Source: Streptomyces canus 299MFChir4.1
GTDB taxonomy: Bacteria > Actinomycetota > Actinomycetes > Streptomycetales > Streptomycetaceae
DNA length: 64,000 bases
NCBI RefSeq assembly: GCF_000383615.1
Contig: NZ_KB911583.1
Span: forward strand, 754,788 to 818,787
Direction of reading: 5' to 3'
A program made the position numbers and the translations under genes. A model generated the notes under the pieces. It was not told the origin of the DNA, ran no database searches, and was given only the letters and a program-made list of their open reading frames with translations. Shown in pieces: positions 41,387-50,855 of this stretch (position 1 is its first letter; every line of letters begins with the position of its first letter).

Positions 41387-42057
41387 GACCGTTCCTCCTC
41401 GCTCCGCGGCTCGATGACCTCCAGCCGTTCCAGGAAGTAGAAGAACGCGTCCGGCATCGGCGCGTCCCCGCAGCCCCGGCGTACGGCGTCCCAGTCGACC
41501 TTCTCCCGCAGCGCGCGGGCGATCGGCAGGACGGCCCCGAAGTCGCAGTGGTGCTCGGAGAACGCGGACAGCAGGCTGTGCAGCAGGTCGGTCGGGGACA
41601 GCACGGGCATGAACACCGAGTCCACCGAGAGTTCGTGGGCCCGCCCCAGCAGTTCCCTGGTGACGGGCTGATGGGCCAGTTCGAAGATCAGGTCGACCTG
41701 CTGGCCCAGGCAGTCGGCCTTCAGCAGCCAGTCCTCCGGAGGGGTCCGCACCTCCAGACCCGCCTCGCGGAGGGTCTCTGCCACAAACGGCGCGTCCTCG
41801 GGGAGGATCGCGAAGTCGACGTCGTGCTGAAGATTCTGGGCGCCGCCGTGTGCGTACACGGCGACACTGCCCGCGAGTGCGAACGGGTGCCCTTCCCGTT
41901 TCAGAATCGCGCCGACCTGCTTGGCCGCCTCCAGGATCGCCTGGTTGCGGTCGACGGGCAGGCTCGCGGCGAGCGCGTCGGCGGCGCTCCCCGTCGCCAG
42001 TCGCAGTCCGGCGGCGCCCCCGTGGCGGGCGACGTCGTCGTCGGCGTGCTGCGTCAT
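41383..42057 (-). CDS. Nucleotidyltransferase-fold protein
   Basis: 224 residues. The MNT-type core is in FALAGSVAVYAHGGAQNLQH followed by DVDFAILPED (GS...DxD), then QQVDLIFELAHQPV with a third acidic position. Similar proteins act as minimal nucleotidyltransferases or antitoxin-like modifiers. It heads an operon with BON and metallophosphoesterase genes, so a nucleotide or phosphate-modification role shared by the three is plausible. GGAAGGGG precedes the ATG. Confidence 0.8.
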   Translation of the reverse strand: MTQHADDDVARHGGAAGLRLATGSAADALAASLPVDRNQAILEAAKQVGAILKREGHPFALAGSVAVYAHGGAQNLQHDVDFAILPEDAPFVAETLREAGLEVRTPPEDWLLKADCLGQQVDLIFELAHQPVTRELLGRAHELSVDSVFMPVLSPTDLLHSLLSAFSEHHCDFGAVLPIARALREKVDWDAVRRGCGDAPMPDAFFYFLERLEVIEPRSEEERS

Positions 42058-42920
42058 CAGTGCCCCCTTCCTGACCGGCCCACACCGGAGGGGCCGGGAC
42101 GGCGAGGCCCGAGTACCCGGGGCTCGGCCGTCGACACGGCGGCACATCGGGCTCGGCGCGCCGTCGCCTTCGGCCGGTGGGGCAGGGGGTAAGTCGGCGT
42201 TGGGGGTCGTGGGTGTCGGTCTGGGGCTGGTGGATGAGTCGGGGTGCGGCCAGGCGGCGGGGTCTTGGAGTGGCGCGGGCGTTGGCCGTCGACCGGGGGC
42301 GGGTCGGCTTTCGGTGGGCGAGGAGTCGGCTTTCCGCTGGTGGATGTGGCCGTTTGCGGCCTGAGGGCGGTCGTCCTTCGGTAAGTGGCGCTGCCGGCCT
42401 CCGGCGAGGGGAGGCCAGCCTTTGGTGGTGGCAGGGGGACGGACTTCGACCGGCGGAGGTGTCGGTGGCGGGAGTGTCGGATTTCGGTCCGGGGAGATGC
42501 GGCCGGGCGCGGTTGCCGACCACCACGGGCATCGGCAGTCCCTTGGAGAAGAGCTGCGAGCGGGTGTTGTAGCGCTCCGGGCGCCTGGCCGGCCGGCGTC
42601 GGCGCCGGCGTGACCGGGCCCAGAACTCCGGCCTGGGCCCGGGTAGCCGAAATTCATGAAGATCGCGGGGGGTGCCACCCTGGCCCAGGGCATGGAGGCA
42701 GCCCGGTCCCGTGCGGATCCTCGACGCACGGTGCTGCGACAGCCCGGAGTGCGCAGGAGTGCCGTGTCCAGGTTCTTGCCCGGGTCGGGTTTGCGGCCAG
42801 GCAGGTAGAAGACGTCAGGACCCGCGGTCCTGCAATGACGAGAACGCGTGGGGACCGGGTGGGTGATCACGGCGGCCGCCGCGACGAGAGTGCCGCCGTC
42901 GGGCCCGGTGACGGGCTCGC
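42058..42920. other. 863-base stretch without a supported gene
   Basis: Open frames exist on both strands, but their products are Arg/Pro- or Gly/Trp-rich shadows without ribosome sites. One minus-strand segment near 42480-42570 reads RYNTRSQLFSKGLPMPVVVG and another near 42650 MNFGYPGPG; both look protein-like but lie in different frames and may come from a decayed gene. A GC-rich hairpin lies around 42390-42420. Nothing else is seen. Confidence 0.4.
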
Positions 42921-43490
42921 TCAGTCCGAGGGCCAGCCGTCCCGCCCCGCCAGATGCAGCACGAGGGCCGCGATGTTCCACGCGTCGTCCTCGCCGCGGT
43001 GATGCCGCCCTTCGAGGGGCAGCCCCGCGATGCCGAGCGCTTGCGCCATCCCGGGGCGCTTGCGCAGGCCGTGCACCTCCGTGAAGACCGCCTTGGCGTT
43101 GGTGTGGCGGCGGCCGAAGGGGTACGGCGTCCTCGTGGCCCCGCACTGCCGGGTGAACTGGTGACGGTCGTAGTCACCCCAACTCGCCCATGGGCGGGCG
43201 CCGGAGGCGTGTTCGGAGGCCAGTCGGCGGCAGGCCTCCCCGAAGGACAGGCCCCCGTCGACCTCGTCCTGGGTGAGGCCGGTCAACTCCGTGCAGAAGT
43301 CGCTCACTTCGGACCGGGCGGGGCGCACCAGGATCCGGTGCCGTTCGACGCGCTCGGCGGTCGACAGGTCGACGACCGTCAGCCCGATCTCGATGATCTC
43401 GGAGACCGCGCGCGGGGGAGGGGAACCGGGCCAGCACGTGGCTTCGACGTCCACCACGTTCAGGAGGGGCTTGGTGCACGTGCTGTTCAT
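42921..43490 (-). CDS. DEDDh 3'-5' exonuclease (ERI-1-like)
   Basis: 189 residues. Catalytic residues are D and E in NVVDVEATCW, D in SWGDYDRHQFTRQC and the H/D pair in EGRHHRGEDDAWNIAALV. The fold matches RNase-T-like exonucleases of the ERI-1/KapD type, which trim RNA or DNA 3' ends. It is a stand-alone gene facing away from the cell-wall protein at 43688. Confidence 0.9.
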   Translation of the reverse strand: MNSTCTKPLLNVVDVEATCWPGSPPPRAVSEIIEIGLTVVDLSTAERVERHRILVRPARSEVSDFCTELTGLTQDEVDGGLSFGEACRRLASEHASGARPWASWGDYDRHQFTRQCGATRTPYPFGRRHTNAKAVFTEVHGLRKRPGMAQALGIAGLPLEGRHHRGEDDAWNIAALVLHLAGRDGWPSD

Positions 43491-43687
43491 GACGAGAACC
43501 GTAGGGGGGCAGATGTGTGCGAGTCATCTCGTTTTCCCTGCACGGAGGTTCGGAAGGGGTGGTGGAACCCCGTGTTCCGTATGAGAGTGCTGTGAATTTC
43601 CGAGGCGCTTGAACACGGGGGGCCCGCCGTCCGTATGGGGCGGGGGACTTGCATGCCCGGAGAGCCGACACGCGCAGGAGTACATCC

Positions 43688-45787
43688 GTGGGACGCAGTA
43701 ATCGCAGACGACCGACAGGCGCACGACGTGCGACCTTCGCCGCAGTGGCCTTGATGCTCGGGGGTGGTGGCCTGGTCGCGGTGAATGTGTACGCCTCCGC
43801 CACGGAGAGCGGCACGCCGCAGCAGACGTCGTGGGGAGCCGTCACGATCGACTGCCCGGACGTCGGCGACACGCTCACCAACGTGCCCGACGGGTCGAGG
43901 GCGGACGTCGACAAGGAACTCGCGCTGCTGGACCAGCAGATAGCCGAGGCCTACCAGCAGCTCCAGGACCCGTCGGTGCAGGACCGGGAGTCCGCGCAGA
44001 GCCGTATCGTCGACCCACTCCAGCAGAACCGGGCCGCCACGATCGAGCGCATCACCGCGGCCCTCGAACGCACGGGAGAAAAGCCGGACGGCCTCGGCGA
44101 CATGGCCGACTGCACCCTGCGCGAGACCGAGAACCAGAACGGCGGTCAGGACCAGCAGCAGGGTGACGGCCAGAACCAGGACGGCCAGAGCCAGGACCAG
44201 CAGCAGGGCGACGGCCAGGACCAGGGCGGCCAGCAGCAGGGCAACGGCGGGCAGGCCGGCAACGGCCCCGTGGCCGCCGACTACGCCGACATCAACAGTG
44301 CCCCACCCGCCGCACAGGCCCCGCCGGCTCAGGGCGACGCCTCCCGCGGCACCTTCGTGACCAGCTGCGGTGTGAACGCCAACGGCCTGTTCAACTCGGA
44401 CAACGTCATCGTCGCCCCGGGTGTCTCCAACGGCGCCCACCACTTCCACGACTACATCGGCAACCAGTCCAACACCGCCTTCGCGAGCGACCAGGACCTG
44501 GCGAACGCCGAGACGAGCTGTGCCGACCAGGGCGACAAGTCCACGTACTACTGGCCCGTGATCCGGCTCCAGAACGGAACGCAGGAACAGGACGCCAACA
44601 AGCCCGGCGGCGGTGTCGAGGGCAACGCCGGCCAGATCGTCACCCCCAAGGAAGTGACGCTGACGTTCGTGGGCAACCCCCGCAGCAAGGTCACCGCTAT
44701 GCCGCGGCTGCTGCGCATCATCACCGGCGACGCCAAGGCCTTCGTCAACGGCACCGCCAACGCCAACGCGTCCTGGAGCTGCACCGGGTTCGAGGACCGG
44801 CAGCTGAAGGACAAGTACCCGCTGTGCCCGCAGGGCAGTGACGTGGTGCGCACGTTCAAGTTCCAGAGCTGCTGGGACGGCCGCAACATCGACAGCGCCA
44901 ACCACCGCACCCACGTGGCGTTCGCCCAGAACGACGGCACCTGCGCGAACGGCTTCAAGGCCATTCCGCAGCTGGTCCAGCGGATCGTCTACGACGTCGA
45001 CGCGCCGAGCCTGAACGACGGTGGCCGCACGACTCCGCTGTTCGCGGTCGACTCCTTCCCGGAGCAGCTGCACAAGCCCGTCACCGACCACGGCGACTTC
45101 ATCAACGTCTTCGACGAGAACCTGATGAACGAGATGGTCGGCTGCATCAACGACGGCCGTGAGTGCGGCGCGGGCACGGGCCAGGACGACCCGGGCAATG
45201 GCGGCGGCGACAACGGTGGCGGCGACAACGGCAACGGTGGCGGCGGCAATGGCGACAACGGTGGCGGCTCCGCCCCGGACCCGGGCGCCAGCCAGGACCC
45301 GGGTAACGGGGACGGCAACGGCAACGGCAACGACAACGGCAACGGCAACGGCAACGGCTCCCAGGACAACCCCGGAAACAGCGACGAGCCGCAGCAGCCG
45401 ACGCAGACCGCCGAAGCCCCGGCAGGCGGTCAGACGACCGCCCCGGCCGACAACGAGCCGAAGACCTACAGCTCACCCACCGCCCACAGCACGACCGCCC
45501 CTTCGCCCAAGAGCGAGAGCGAGAGCGAGAGCGGGACCGGTAACGGAAGCGGTAACGGGAACGGCAACGGCAACGATCAGGCGACCCAGCCCACCCCCCA
45601 GGACGACACCACCACCGAGGCCCCCGGCGCTGTCGCCCAGCCCCCGCTCGCCGCACAGCCGGCACCTCAGGGCAACCAGGGCAGCCTCGCCGAGACCGGC
45701 ACCCAGTTGTGGCCGGCCGCGCTCGGCGCGATCCTCCTGATCTCCGGCTTCGTTCTCCTGCGACGGACCAGCCGCCGCTCCATGTGA
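43688..45787 (+). CDS. DUF1996 cell-wall protein with LAETG sorting signal
   Basis: 699 residues from a GTG with GCAGGAG upstream. Long signal peptide ([20 protein letters not shown]), a helical and Gln/Gly-rich segment with repeats of the type QDQQQGDGQ (about 140-200), a DUF1996 domain (about 220-500; [43 protein letters not shown]), a Gly/Asn repeat linker, and a C-terminal LAETG at about 667 followed by a membrane helix and RRTSRRSM. LAxTG is the class E sortase signal of streptomycetes, so it is anchored to peptidoglycan. DUF1996 has no known activity. A strong terminator follows. Confidence 0.93.
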   Translation: MGRSNRRRPTGARRATFAAVALMLGGGGLVAVNVYASATESGTPQQTSWGAVTIDCPDVGDTLTNVPDGSRADVDKELALLDQQIAEAYQQLQDPSVQDRESAQSRIVDPLQQNRAATIERITAALERTGEKPDGLGDMADCTLRETENQNGGQDQQQGDGQNQDGQSQDQQQGDGQDQGGQQQGNGGQAGNGPVAADYADINSAPPAAQAPPAQGDASRGTFVTSCGVNANGLFNSDNVIVAPGVSNGAHHFHDYIGNQSNTAFASDQDLANAETSCADQGDKSTYYWPVIRLQNGTQEQDANKPGGGVEGNAGQIVTPKEVTLTFVGNPRSKVTAMPRLLRIITGDAKAFVNGTANANASWSCTGFEDRQLKDKYPLCPQGSDVVRTFKFQSCWDGRNIDSANHRTHVAFAQNDGTCANGFKAIPQLVQRIVYDVDAPSLNDGGRTTPLFAVDSFPEQLHKPVTDHGDFINVFDENLMNEMVGCINDGRECGAGTGQDDPGNGGGDNGGGDNGNGGGGNGDNGGGSAPDPGASQDPGNGDGNGNGNDNGNGNGNGSQDNPGNSDEPQQPTQTAEAPAGGQTTAPADNEPKTYSSPTAHSTTAPSPKSESESESGTGNGSGNGNGNGNDQATQPTPQDDTTTEAPGAVAQPPLAAQPAPQGNQGSLAETGTQLWPAALGAILLISGFVLLRRTSRRSM

Positions 45788-45824
45788 CACCGACCGGCAC
45801 GAGCCGGAAGCAGCACGAGTTATA

Positions 45825-45877
45825 AGCAGGGGTGGCTGTCCGCCGCGCAGCTCCACCGGCGGACAGCCACCCCTGCT
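45825..45877 (+). terminator. Perfect 21-bp stem terminator
   Basis: Bases 45825-45845 are exactly complementary to 45857-45877 around an 11-base loop, starting 38 bases after the stop of the DUF1996 gene. The stem begins AGCAGGGGTGGC and has no T-run. From 45878 to 46081 I see no gene, only somewhat A/T-richer sequence. Confidence 0.85.
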
Positions 45878-46081
45878 CGGCCCCCCGCCGACATGGCACG
45901 TCAAGATCGACGTGGTAATTCTTGGTCTGGAAACCGAATTCGGACCGTACCCCCGGCGGCCGCCTCGGGATATGCAGTTGTATCCGCGAGCCGAGCTGAA
46001 CAAGGGCGACCGCTGATACCCGCGGGACAATGCTCCCGGTGAGGCTTGACGGGCCATGTCGTCCCCCCTTCCGGGAGTGCC

Positions 46082-46920
46082 CATGTCTCTGCGCCGACCC
46101 CGCCTGCGAGCGGCGTCCGCCCTCGGTCTGCCTGGCCGCGCTGGCCCCGACCACGGCCGGTGCCACCGCCGACTCGTCGGGTGACCAGACGCTTCAGCGC
46201 CAGCTCGACGACTTCGTGCACCAATGCGGCGGGCCACCCGGAGCCATCGCCGTCCTGCGGACCGAGCAGCGGACCCGCGTCGTGCGCGCCGGAGCCGCCG
46301 ACCTCCGCCGGGTCGCTCGCCCGCCCCCGACGACCACATGCCCATCGCGAGCACGGCCAAGGCCTTCAGCGGGGCGGTGGCCCTCACTGGGCAAACGGCT
46401 TCCCCGACTCCCCGCCGCGTGGCGGTCGGTGACGCTCCGTCAACTTCTCAAGCACACAAGCGGCCTGCCGGACTACTCCCGCAGCGACGGGTTCCTCAAC
46501 GAGCTGCGGGCCGACCCGCACCACCACTTCGACTCCCGGCACCTGCTCGACTTCGTCGCCGACCAACCCCTGCTCTTCAAGCCGGGCTCGCAGTACCGCT
46601 ACTCGAACTCGGACAACATCGCCGTAGCCCTCATGGCGGAGGCGGCGCCCACACGCCGTACGAGGACCTCCTGCGCGAGCTCGTCTACGCACCCCTGCGG
46701 CTGCACTCCACCCCGGAGGACGGGTACGAGACGCGATGCGGAGTCGTCCTCGGCCCCACGGGCGACACGCTCGGGTACACCCAGTTGATCGCGGCCACCC
46801 CCGACGGCCGCCGTTCACCGACCTTCTCGGTCACCGCTCGGATCACCCAGTCCTCCGACGCGGAAAAGCTGGGGAGAATGCGTGCCATTGAGGAGAACTT
46901 AGTCTGCGCATTACTGTCGG
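46082..46920 (+). pseudogene. Frameshifted serine hydrolase (beta-lactamase/DD-peptidase family)
   Basis: Pieces of one protein appear in three frames: signal peptide start MSLRRPRLRAASALGL; then CLAALAPTTAGATADSSGDQ and QLDDFVHQCGGPPGAIAVLR; then, shifted, HMPIASTAKAFSGAVAL with the SxxK serine; shifted again, RQLLKHTSGLPDYSRSDGFL and QYRYSNSDNIAVALMAEA with the YSN motif; and finally YEDLLRELVYAPLRLHS to ENLVCALL. At least four frameshifts make it inactive. The end carries two TTA codons and A/T-rich sequence. The parent was a secreted penicillin-binding-type hydrolase. Confidence 0.85.
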
Positions 46921-46957
46921 AAAGAATCGGTAATCGTTTTTCCGCTGCCGCGGGAAT

Positions 46958-47884
46958 TCAACTCACCACGATTTCCCAGGTGTCGACGGCGTAATGGACC
47001 GACATTCCGTTGCGTGCGTACAGCGCGGGGGCGCCGGTGGCGTTCTCGGTGTCCACGCCGAGTCCCGCGGTGTCCCGCCCCCGGGCCGCGAAGGCCGCGA
47101 ACGCCTGCCGCAGCAGCAGCGCGCCGAGGCCCCGGCCGCGGGCCTCGCGGACGACTCCGAGGCTGCGGATCCATCCCATGGCCTCGCGGTCGTCGCGGGC
47201 GATCAGGAAGCCGACGTCCCCGAGGTCCTCGGTGGAGACGAGCCACACCAGGGACCAGTCGAGCCGGTCGGCGTGGATGTCGGCCAGCCAATGCTCGTAC
47301 GAGCGCGGCTGGAAGTCGAAGTGCTCGGCGAAGGCGGCCTGGTAGAGGGCGTGCGCCTGCTTGCGGTCCGCCTCGTCGGCGCAGGCCCGCACCCGAACGC
47401 CCGCGGGCGGCTCGGGCGGCAGGTCCACGCCGGACCGCAGCGCCCGCTCCAGCACGTGATAGCGGCGTACGACCGACCAGCCGCGCGCCCGTATCAGCGC
47501 CAGGCCGGTCGTGGGCGCCGCGTTCAGGTGCAGATGGAGCACGGCCTTCGAGGCACCGTTCGCCCGGGCCTTTTCGAGCGCCCTGGTCTCGACGGCCTCC
47601 AGGAGGAGTTCACCGGCCTGCTGGTGGTCGGGCAGTACGTAGTGGTCGGCGTCGATGCGCTCGCCCTTCGAGTCGTCCCACACCAGGGCGTGCGCCACCA
47701 GACGAGGCCCGTCGAAGGCCAGCCAGGAGTCGCGGTCGAGGTCGGTCTCGGGCCTGCCCAGATCGGACTCCACCGAGTGCAGATCGGTCTCGGGCCGTCC
47801 GATCTCGATCCGGTCGATCTCATTGAGCAACTCGGTGACGGCCGGCGCGTCGGTGGGCGCGGCAGCGCGCAGCAGGTAGGGCAT
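46958..47884 (-). CDS. Tandem GNAT N-acetyltransferase
   Basis: 308 residues with two GNAT halves. The second has the acetyl-CoA loop VVREARGRGLGALLLRQAFA and the end GAPALYARNGMSVHYAV; the first is degenerate (HQQAGELLLEAVETRALEKA). Such two-domain GNATs acetylate small molecules such as antibiotics or mycothiol precursors; the substrate is not evident. Residues near 30-50 hold a duplicated GRPETDL (GRPETDLHSVESDLGRPETD). The ATG at 47884 opens the conserved MPYLLRAA start. Confidence 0.87.
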   Translation of the reverse strand: MPYLLRAAAPTDAPAVTELLNEIDRIEIGRPETDLHSVESDLGRPETDLDRDSWLAFDGPRLVAHALVWDDSKGERIDADHYVLPDHQQAGELLLEAVETRALEKARANGASKAVLHLHLNAAPTTGLALIRARGWSVVRRYHVLERALRSGVDLPPEPPAGVRVRACADEADRKQAHALYQAAFAEHFDFQPRSYEHWLADIHADRLDWSLVWLVSTEDLGDVGFLIARDDREAMGWIRSLGVVREARGRGLGALLLRQAFAAFAARGRDTAGLGVDTENATGAPALYARNGMSVHYAVDTWEIVVS

Positions 47885-48257
47885 GAGGCAAGGGTCGGAG
47901 GCGGGCGCGACGGCCGCAAACGAGTTTGCGTGAGCGGGGAGAAGGCGTTCTCACGACCTTGGTAGGCTGCGGCTGTTGATCATGAACGCCTGCAGGGCCT
48001 TTGCGGGACCTTTGTGGAGAGTCGTCAAGTGTGGCGCATGGTACGCCTGTTGGCACTGTGACGACTGATAAGATCATTACACTTTTCAGTAGGCTGATGA
48101 CGCGTCATACGCGCGTACGGGGGACAGCCAAAACGGCCCCATCGTGAAGGAGTGACGGTTGGTCCGCCGGTAAGGCCCGCGCCGCACGGCGGCGGGCGGT
48201 TCCGGGGGTCCCATGCACGGTCAGTCTCCCGACGCGAGGCGACTTGAAGAGAGTCTC
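47885..48257. promoter_or_regulatory. Upstream region of the conservon
   Basis: A 373-base gap between the divergent GNAT and cvnA genes. It contains a comparatively A/T-rich part (48060-48100, with GATAAGATCATTACAC), a 12-bp perfect palindrome ATGACGCGTCAT near 48095-48106, and GAAGGAG near 48145 not followed by a long frame. The conservon promoter is expected here. No gene is supported. Confidence 0.45.
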
Positions 48258-49451
48258 ATGACGTCATTGTTCGAAGATCCACTCCTGTGGGTCCTGCTCG
48301 TGGTACTCATCGCTGCGGTATTCGCAGTGATGCGCGCACGGAGAACCAACCTCCAGCTCCGCGCGAACAACAACAAACTGCACGGCGACGTGGCGAGTGT
48401 GCGAGGTCAGCTCGCCGAGCTCCAGACGACCTACTCGTCGGTGAGCGCACGGCACGCCGCGGATCTGGAGGAGGTGCGCAAGGACGCCGAGTCGGCGACC
48501 AAGGCAACCCTGAAGTCGGCCGTCGGCACCCTGGCGACCCTCGCCGAGGAGCAGCTGTCCCTGCTCGACGGACTCCAGCAGAAGTACGGCGACGACCACG
48601 CGGTCCTCGCCGACCTGATGCTGGTCGACCACACCGGCAGCCAGTTCAGCCGGCGTACCAAGGGCATCTCGGTGCTCTGCGGCGGCTGGCTCGGCCGGCG
48701 TGACCGGGACGCCTCGGTGTACGACGTCGCCCGCAGCGCCCAGGGGCGGATCCGTGACTTCGAGCGGGTCAAGGTCCACGCGCAGGCCAACGTCGCGATC
48801 ACCAGCCGGGCGGTCGAACCGGTCGCCATGGTCCTGGCCGAACTGCTGGACAACGCCACCAAGTACAGCGCCCCCGGCACCCCCGTCGAGATCAACATCC
48901 AGGCCGTCCCCACCGGGATCTGCCTGATCGTCGACGACGCCGGTCTCGGCATGGACCAGGAGACCAAGGCCCGCGCCGCGTCCCTGCTGACCACCGGCGG
49001 GGCCGTGGACATCACGAGCCTTGGCGACCCGCCCAAGTTCGGCTTCGCCCTCTCCGGGAAGCTCGCCGCCCACTACGGATTCCACGTCTCCGTCGACGCC
49101 GTCTCCCCCTACGGCGGTGTGCGTGCCGTGATCCGGGTGCCCGAGAACCTCCTGACGGCGGACGTGCCCGCACCCGCACCCGCGCCCGTCGAACTCGACG
49201 ACCACGAGGGCCTGCCCGCGGCGGCCAAGCCCACCCCGATCGCCTCCCTCGTCGTCGGACAGACGGCCGGAGGCCTGCCCAAGCGCCGTCGGCGCCGCAA
49301 CGGCGCCGTCTCCGTGGTCGCCACGCCCGGCGCGGAGGTTCCCGACCTGGACGCGGCCGGCGAGGAGACCGCCTCACGGCTCAAGGCATTCGCTCGCGGA
49401 ACCCTGCTCGGGCGGGACTCGGACAACACGGAAGGACCTCAGAACCAGTGA
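48258..49451 (+). CDS. cvnA: Conservon sensor kinase-like ATPase CvnA
   Basis: 397 residues. One N-terminal membrane helix (LLWVLLVVLIAAVFAVM), a coiled coil (NLQLRANNNKLHGDVASVRG onward), and a GHKL ATPase domain with N box VAMVLAELLDNATKYSAPG, G1 box LIVDDAGLGMDQET and PPKFGFALSGKLAAHYGFHV. Conservon A proteins form a membrane complex with B, C and D that resembles a eukaryotic G-protein receptor module. The C-terminal 90 residues are Pro/Arg-rich (GLPKRRRRRNGAVSVVA). First gene of a five-gene operon. Confidence 0.95.
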   Translation: MTSLFEDPLLWVLLVVLIAAVFAVMRARRTNLQLRANNNKLHGDVASVRGQLAELQTTYSSVSARHAADLEEVRKDAESATKATLKSAVGTLATLAEEQLSLLDGLQQKYGDDHAVLADLMLVDHTGSQFSRRTKGISVLCGGWLGRRDRDASVYDVARSAQGRIRDFERVKVHAQANVAITSRAVEPVAMVLAELLDNATKYSAPGTPVEINIQAVPTGICLIVDDAGLGMDQETKARAASLLTTGGAVDITSLGDPPKFGFALSGKLAAHYGFHVSVDAVSPYGGVRAVIRVPENLLTADVPAPAPAPVELDDHEGLPAAAKPTPIASLVVGQTAGGLPKRRRRRNGAVSVVATPGAEVPDLDAAGEETASRLKAFARGTLLGRDSDNTEGPQNQ

Positions 49452-49849
49452 ATCCCGACCTGTCGTGGGTGCTGAACGACGTGCTCGAGGTACGCGGAGC
49501 CCGTCACGCCATCCTCGTCTCGGCGGACGGCCTGCTGATGCAGCGGTCCGACGGCATCGTCCGTGACGACGCCGAGCGGAACGCCGCCGCGATGAGCTCC
49601 CTGCAGTCCCTGTGCCGCAGCGTCGCCCCCTTCGTGGGGGGCGGCAAGGGCCTCTGGAAGCAGACACTGATCGAGTTCGACGGCGGATGGATCTTCCTCA
49701 TCGCCGGGGGCAGCGGCTCCTACCTCGCCGTATCGACCGCGCTGGACGTCGACATGGAGGCCATGTCGATCCGGATGCAGAAGACGGTGGGCGCATTGAC
49801 CAAGGCGATGAGCGCGACCCCGCGCCAGAGCACCGGCGTAGACGCATGA
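49448..49849 (+). CDS. cvnB: Conservon roadblock/LC7 protein CvnB
   Basis: 133 residues from a GTG overlapping the cvnA stop. Roadblock/LC7 fold: NPDLSWVLNDVLEVRGARHA, ILVSADGLLMQRSDGI and GSYLAVSTALDVDMEAMSIR. In conservons this protein is thought to act on the D GTPase as a regulator, like MglB with MglA. It overlaps cvnC by ATGA. Confidence 0.95.
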   Translation: MNPDLSWVLNDVLEVRGARHAILVSADGLLMQRSDGIVRDDAERNAAAMSSLQSLCRSVAPFVGGGKGLWKQTLIEFDGGWIFLIAGGSGSYLAVSTALDVDMEAMSIRMQKTVGALTKAMSATPRQSTGVDA

Positions 49850-50223
49850 CCTGGCCAGGCGAGGACGCTCCGGTAACCAGCGACTTCGTCCGCTCCTACG
49901 TCATCACGGGCGGTCGTCGTCTCCCCTCCGACGACGACCTGGCCCTGCACACGCTGGTGTGCCTGGCCCCCGACCGGACCCTGCCGCTCGGGGCCGGCCC
50001 CGAGGTACGGGCCATCTGGGAGCTCTGTTCGGGCGGCTACCTGTCGGTCGCCGAAGTCGCCGGCCATCTGGGACTGCCGGTCGGTGTGGCCCGACTGCTG
50101 CTGTCCGATTTATTCGAGCAGGGGCACCTCCTGCGCCGCGCTGAACCGGCCCCCGCCCAGCACGTTCCCCGAGCGATACTCGAGAAGGTTCTGCATGGAC
50201 TCGAAACCCTCAACATCGGCTGA
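49846..50223 (+). CDS. cvnC: Conservon DUF742 protein CvnC, with a TTA codon
   Basis: 125 residues. DUF742 signature: DFVRSYVITGGRRLPSDDDL, VRAIWELCSGGYLSVAEVAG and HLGLPVGVARLLLSDLFEQG, a winged-helix-like fold with an unknown binding partner. Codon 89 (50110-50112) is TTA, which in Streptomyces needs the bldA tRNA, so translation of this subunit may wait for development. It overlaps cvnD by 29 bases. Confidence 0.94.
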   Translation: MTWPGEDAPVTSDFVRSYVITGGRRLPSDDDLALHTLVCLAPDRTLPLGAGPEVRAIWELCSGGYLSVAEVAGHLGLPVGVARLLLSDLFEQGHLLRRAEPAPAQHVPRAILEKVLHGLETLNIG

Positions 50224-50803
50224 CCCCGGGGCGAACGGCTCCATCTACGTGTCCGCCGAGGTGACCACCGCCGCGAAGATCCTGGTGGTCGGACACTTCG
50301 CCGTGGGCAAGACGACCTTCATCGGGTCTCTGTCGGAGATCACTCCTCTGCGTACCGAGGAGAAGATGACCCAGGCGTCCATGCACGTCGACGACCTGCG
50401 CGGGGCGCCGGAGAAGGCGACCACCACCGTGGCGCTGGACTTCGGCCGGCTGACCCTGAGCGACGAGCTGGTGCTGTACCTGTTCGGCACCCCCGGACAG
50501 CAGCGCTTCATGCAGCTGTGGGAGGACATGGCGCGCGGCGCGCTCGGCGCCCTGCTCCTGGTCGACCCCTCACGCCTTGAGGAGACGTTCCCGGTCATCG
50601 ACCTGATCGACGAGTACGGCCTCGAGTACGCGATCGCCGTCAACACCTTCTCGCAGACCAGCCACTTCGAGGAGGACGAGATCCGCGAAGCGCTCGACCT
50701 GCTTCCGGACACTCCCGTCATCTACTGCGACGCCCGCGACCAGCGCTCCTCCGCCCGCGCCCTGATCGCCCTCGTGCGCCACCTGCTCGACCGCGCCGCC
50801 TGA
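50195..50803 (+). CDS. cvnD: Conservon small GTPase CvnD
   Basis: 202 residues. P-loop VVGHFAVGKTTFIGSLSE (Lys in GKTT), switch region TTTVALDFGRLTLSDELV, and LYLFGTPGQQRFMQLWEDMA in place of a classical DxxG. AIAVNTFSQ stands where NKxD is usual, as in other conservon GTPases. It should cycle between GDP and GTP under control of CvnB and carry the signal to the membrane complex. The ATG at 50195 lies within cvnC. Confidence 0.95.
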   Translation: MDSKPSTSADPGANGSIYVSAEVTTAAKILVVGHFAVGKTTFIGSLSEITPLRTEEKMTQASMHVDDLRGAPEKATTTVALDFGRLTLSDELVLYLFGTPGQQRFMQLWEDMARGALGALLLVDPSRLEETFPVIDLIDEYGLEYAIAVNTFSQTSHFEEDEIREALDLLPDTPVIYCDARDQRSSARALIALVRHLLDRAA

Positions 50804-50855
50804 ACCACCACCCCCCGCCCGGACCGCACGGTCCGGGCCACCAAAGGACACAGAC

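Noticed and set aside
42177..42572. Plus-strand frame of 131 codons
   Set aside because: The product is Trp/Gly/Arg-rich without domain features or a ribosome site; it looks like high-GC noise.
43487..45091. 534-codon minus-strand frame opposite the DUF1996 gene
   Set aside because: Its Val/Gly/Leu-rich product mirrors the codon bias of the opposite gene; no ribosome site or recognisable domain.
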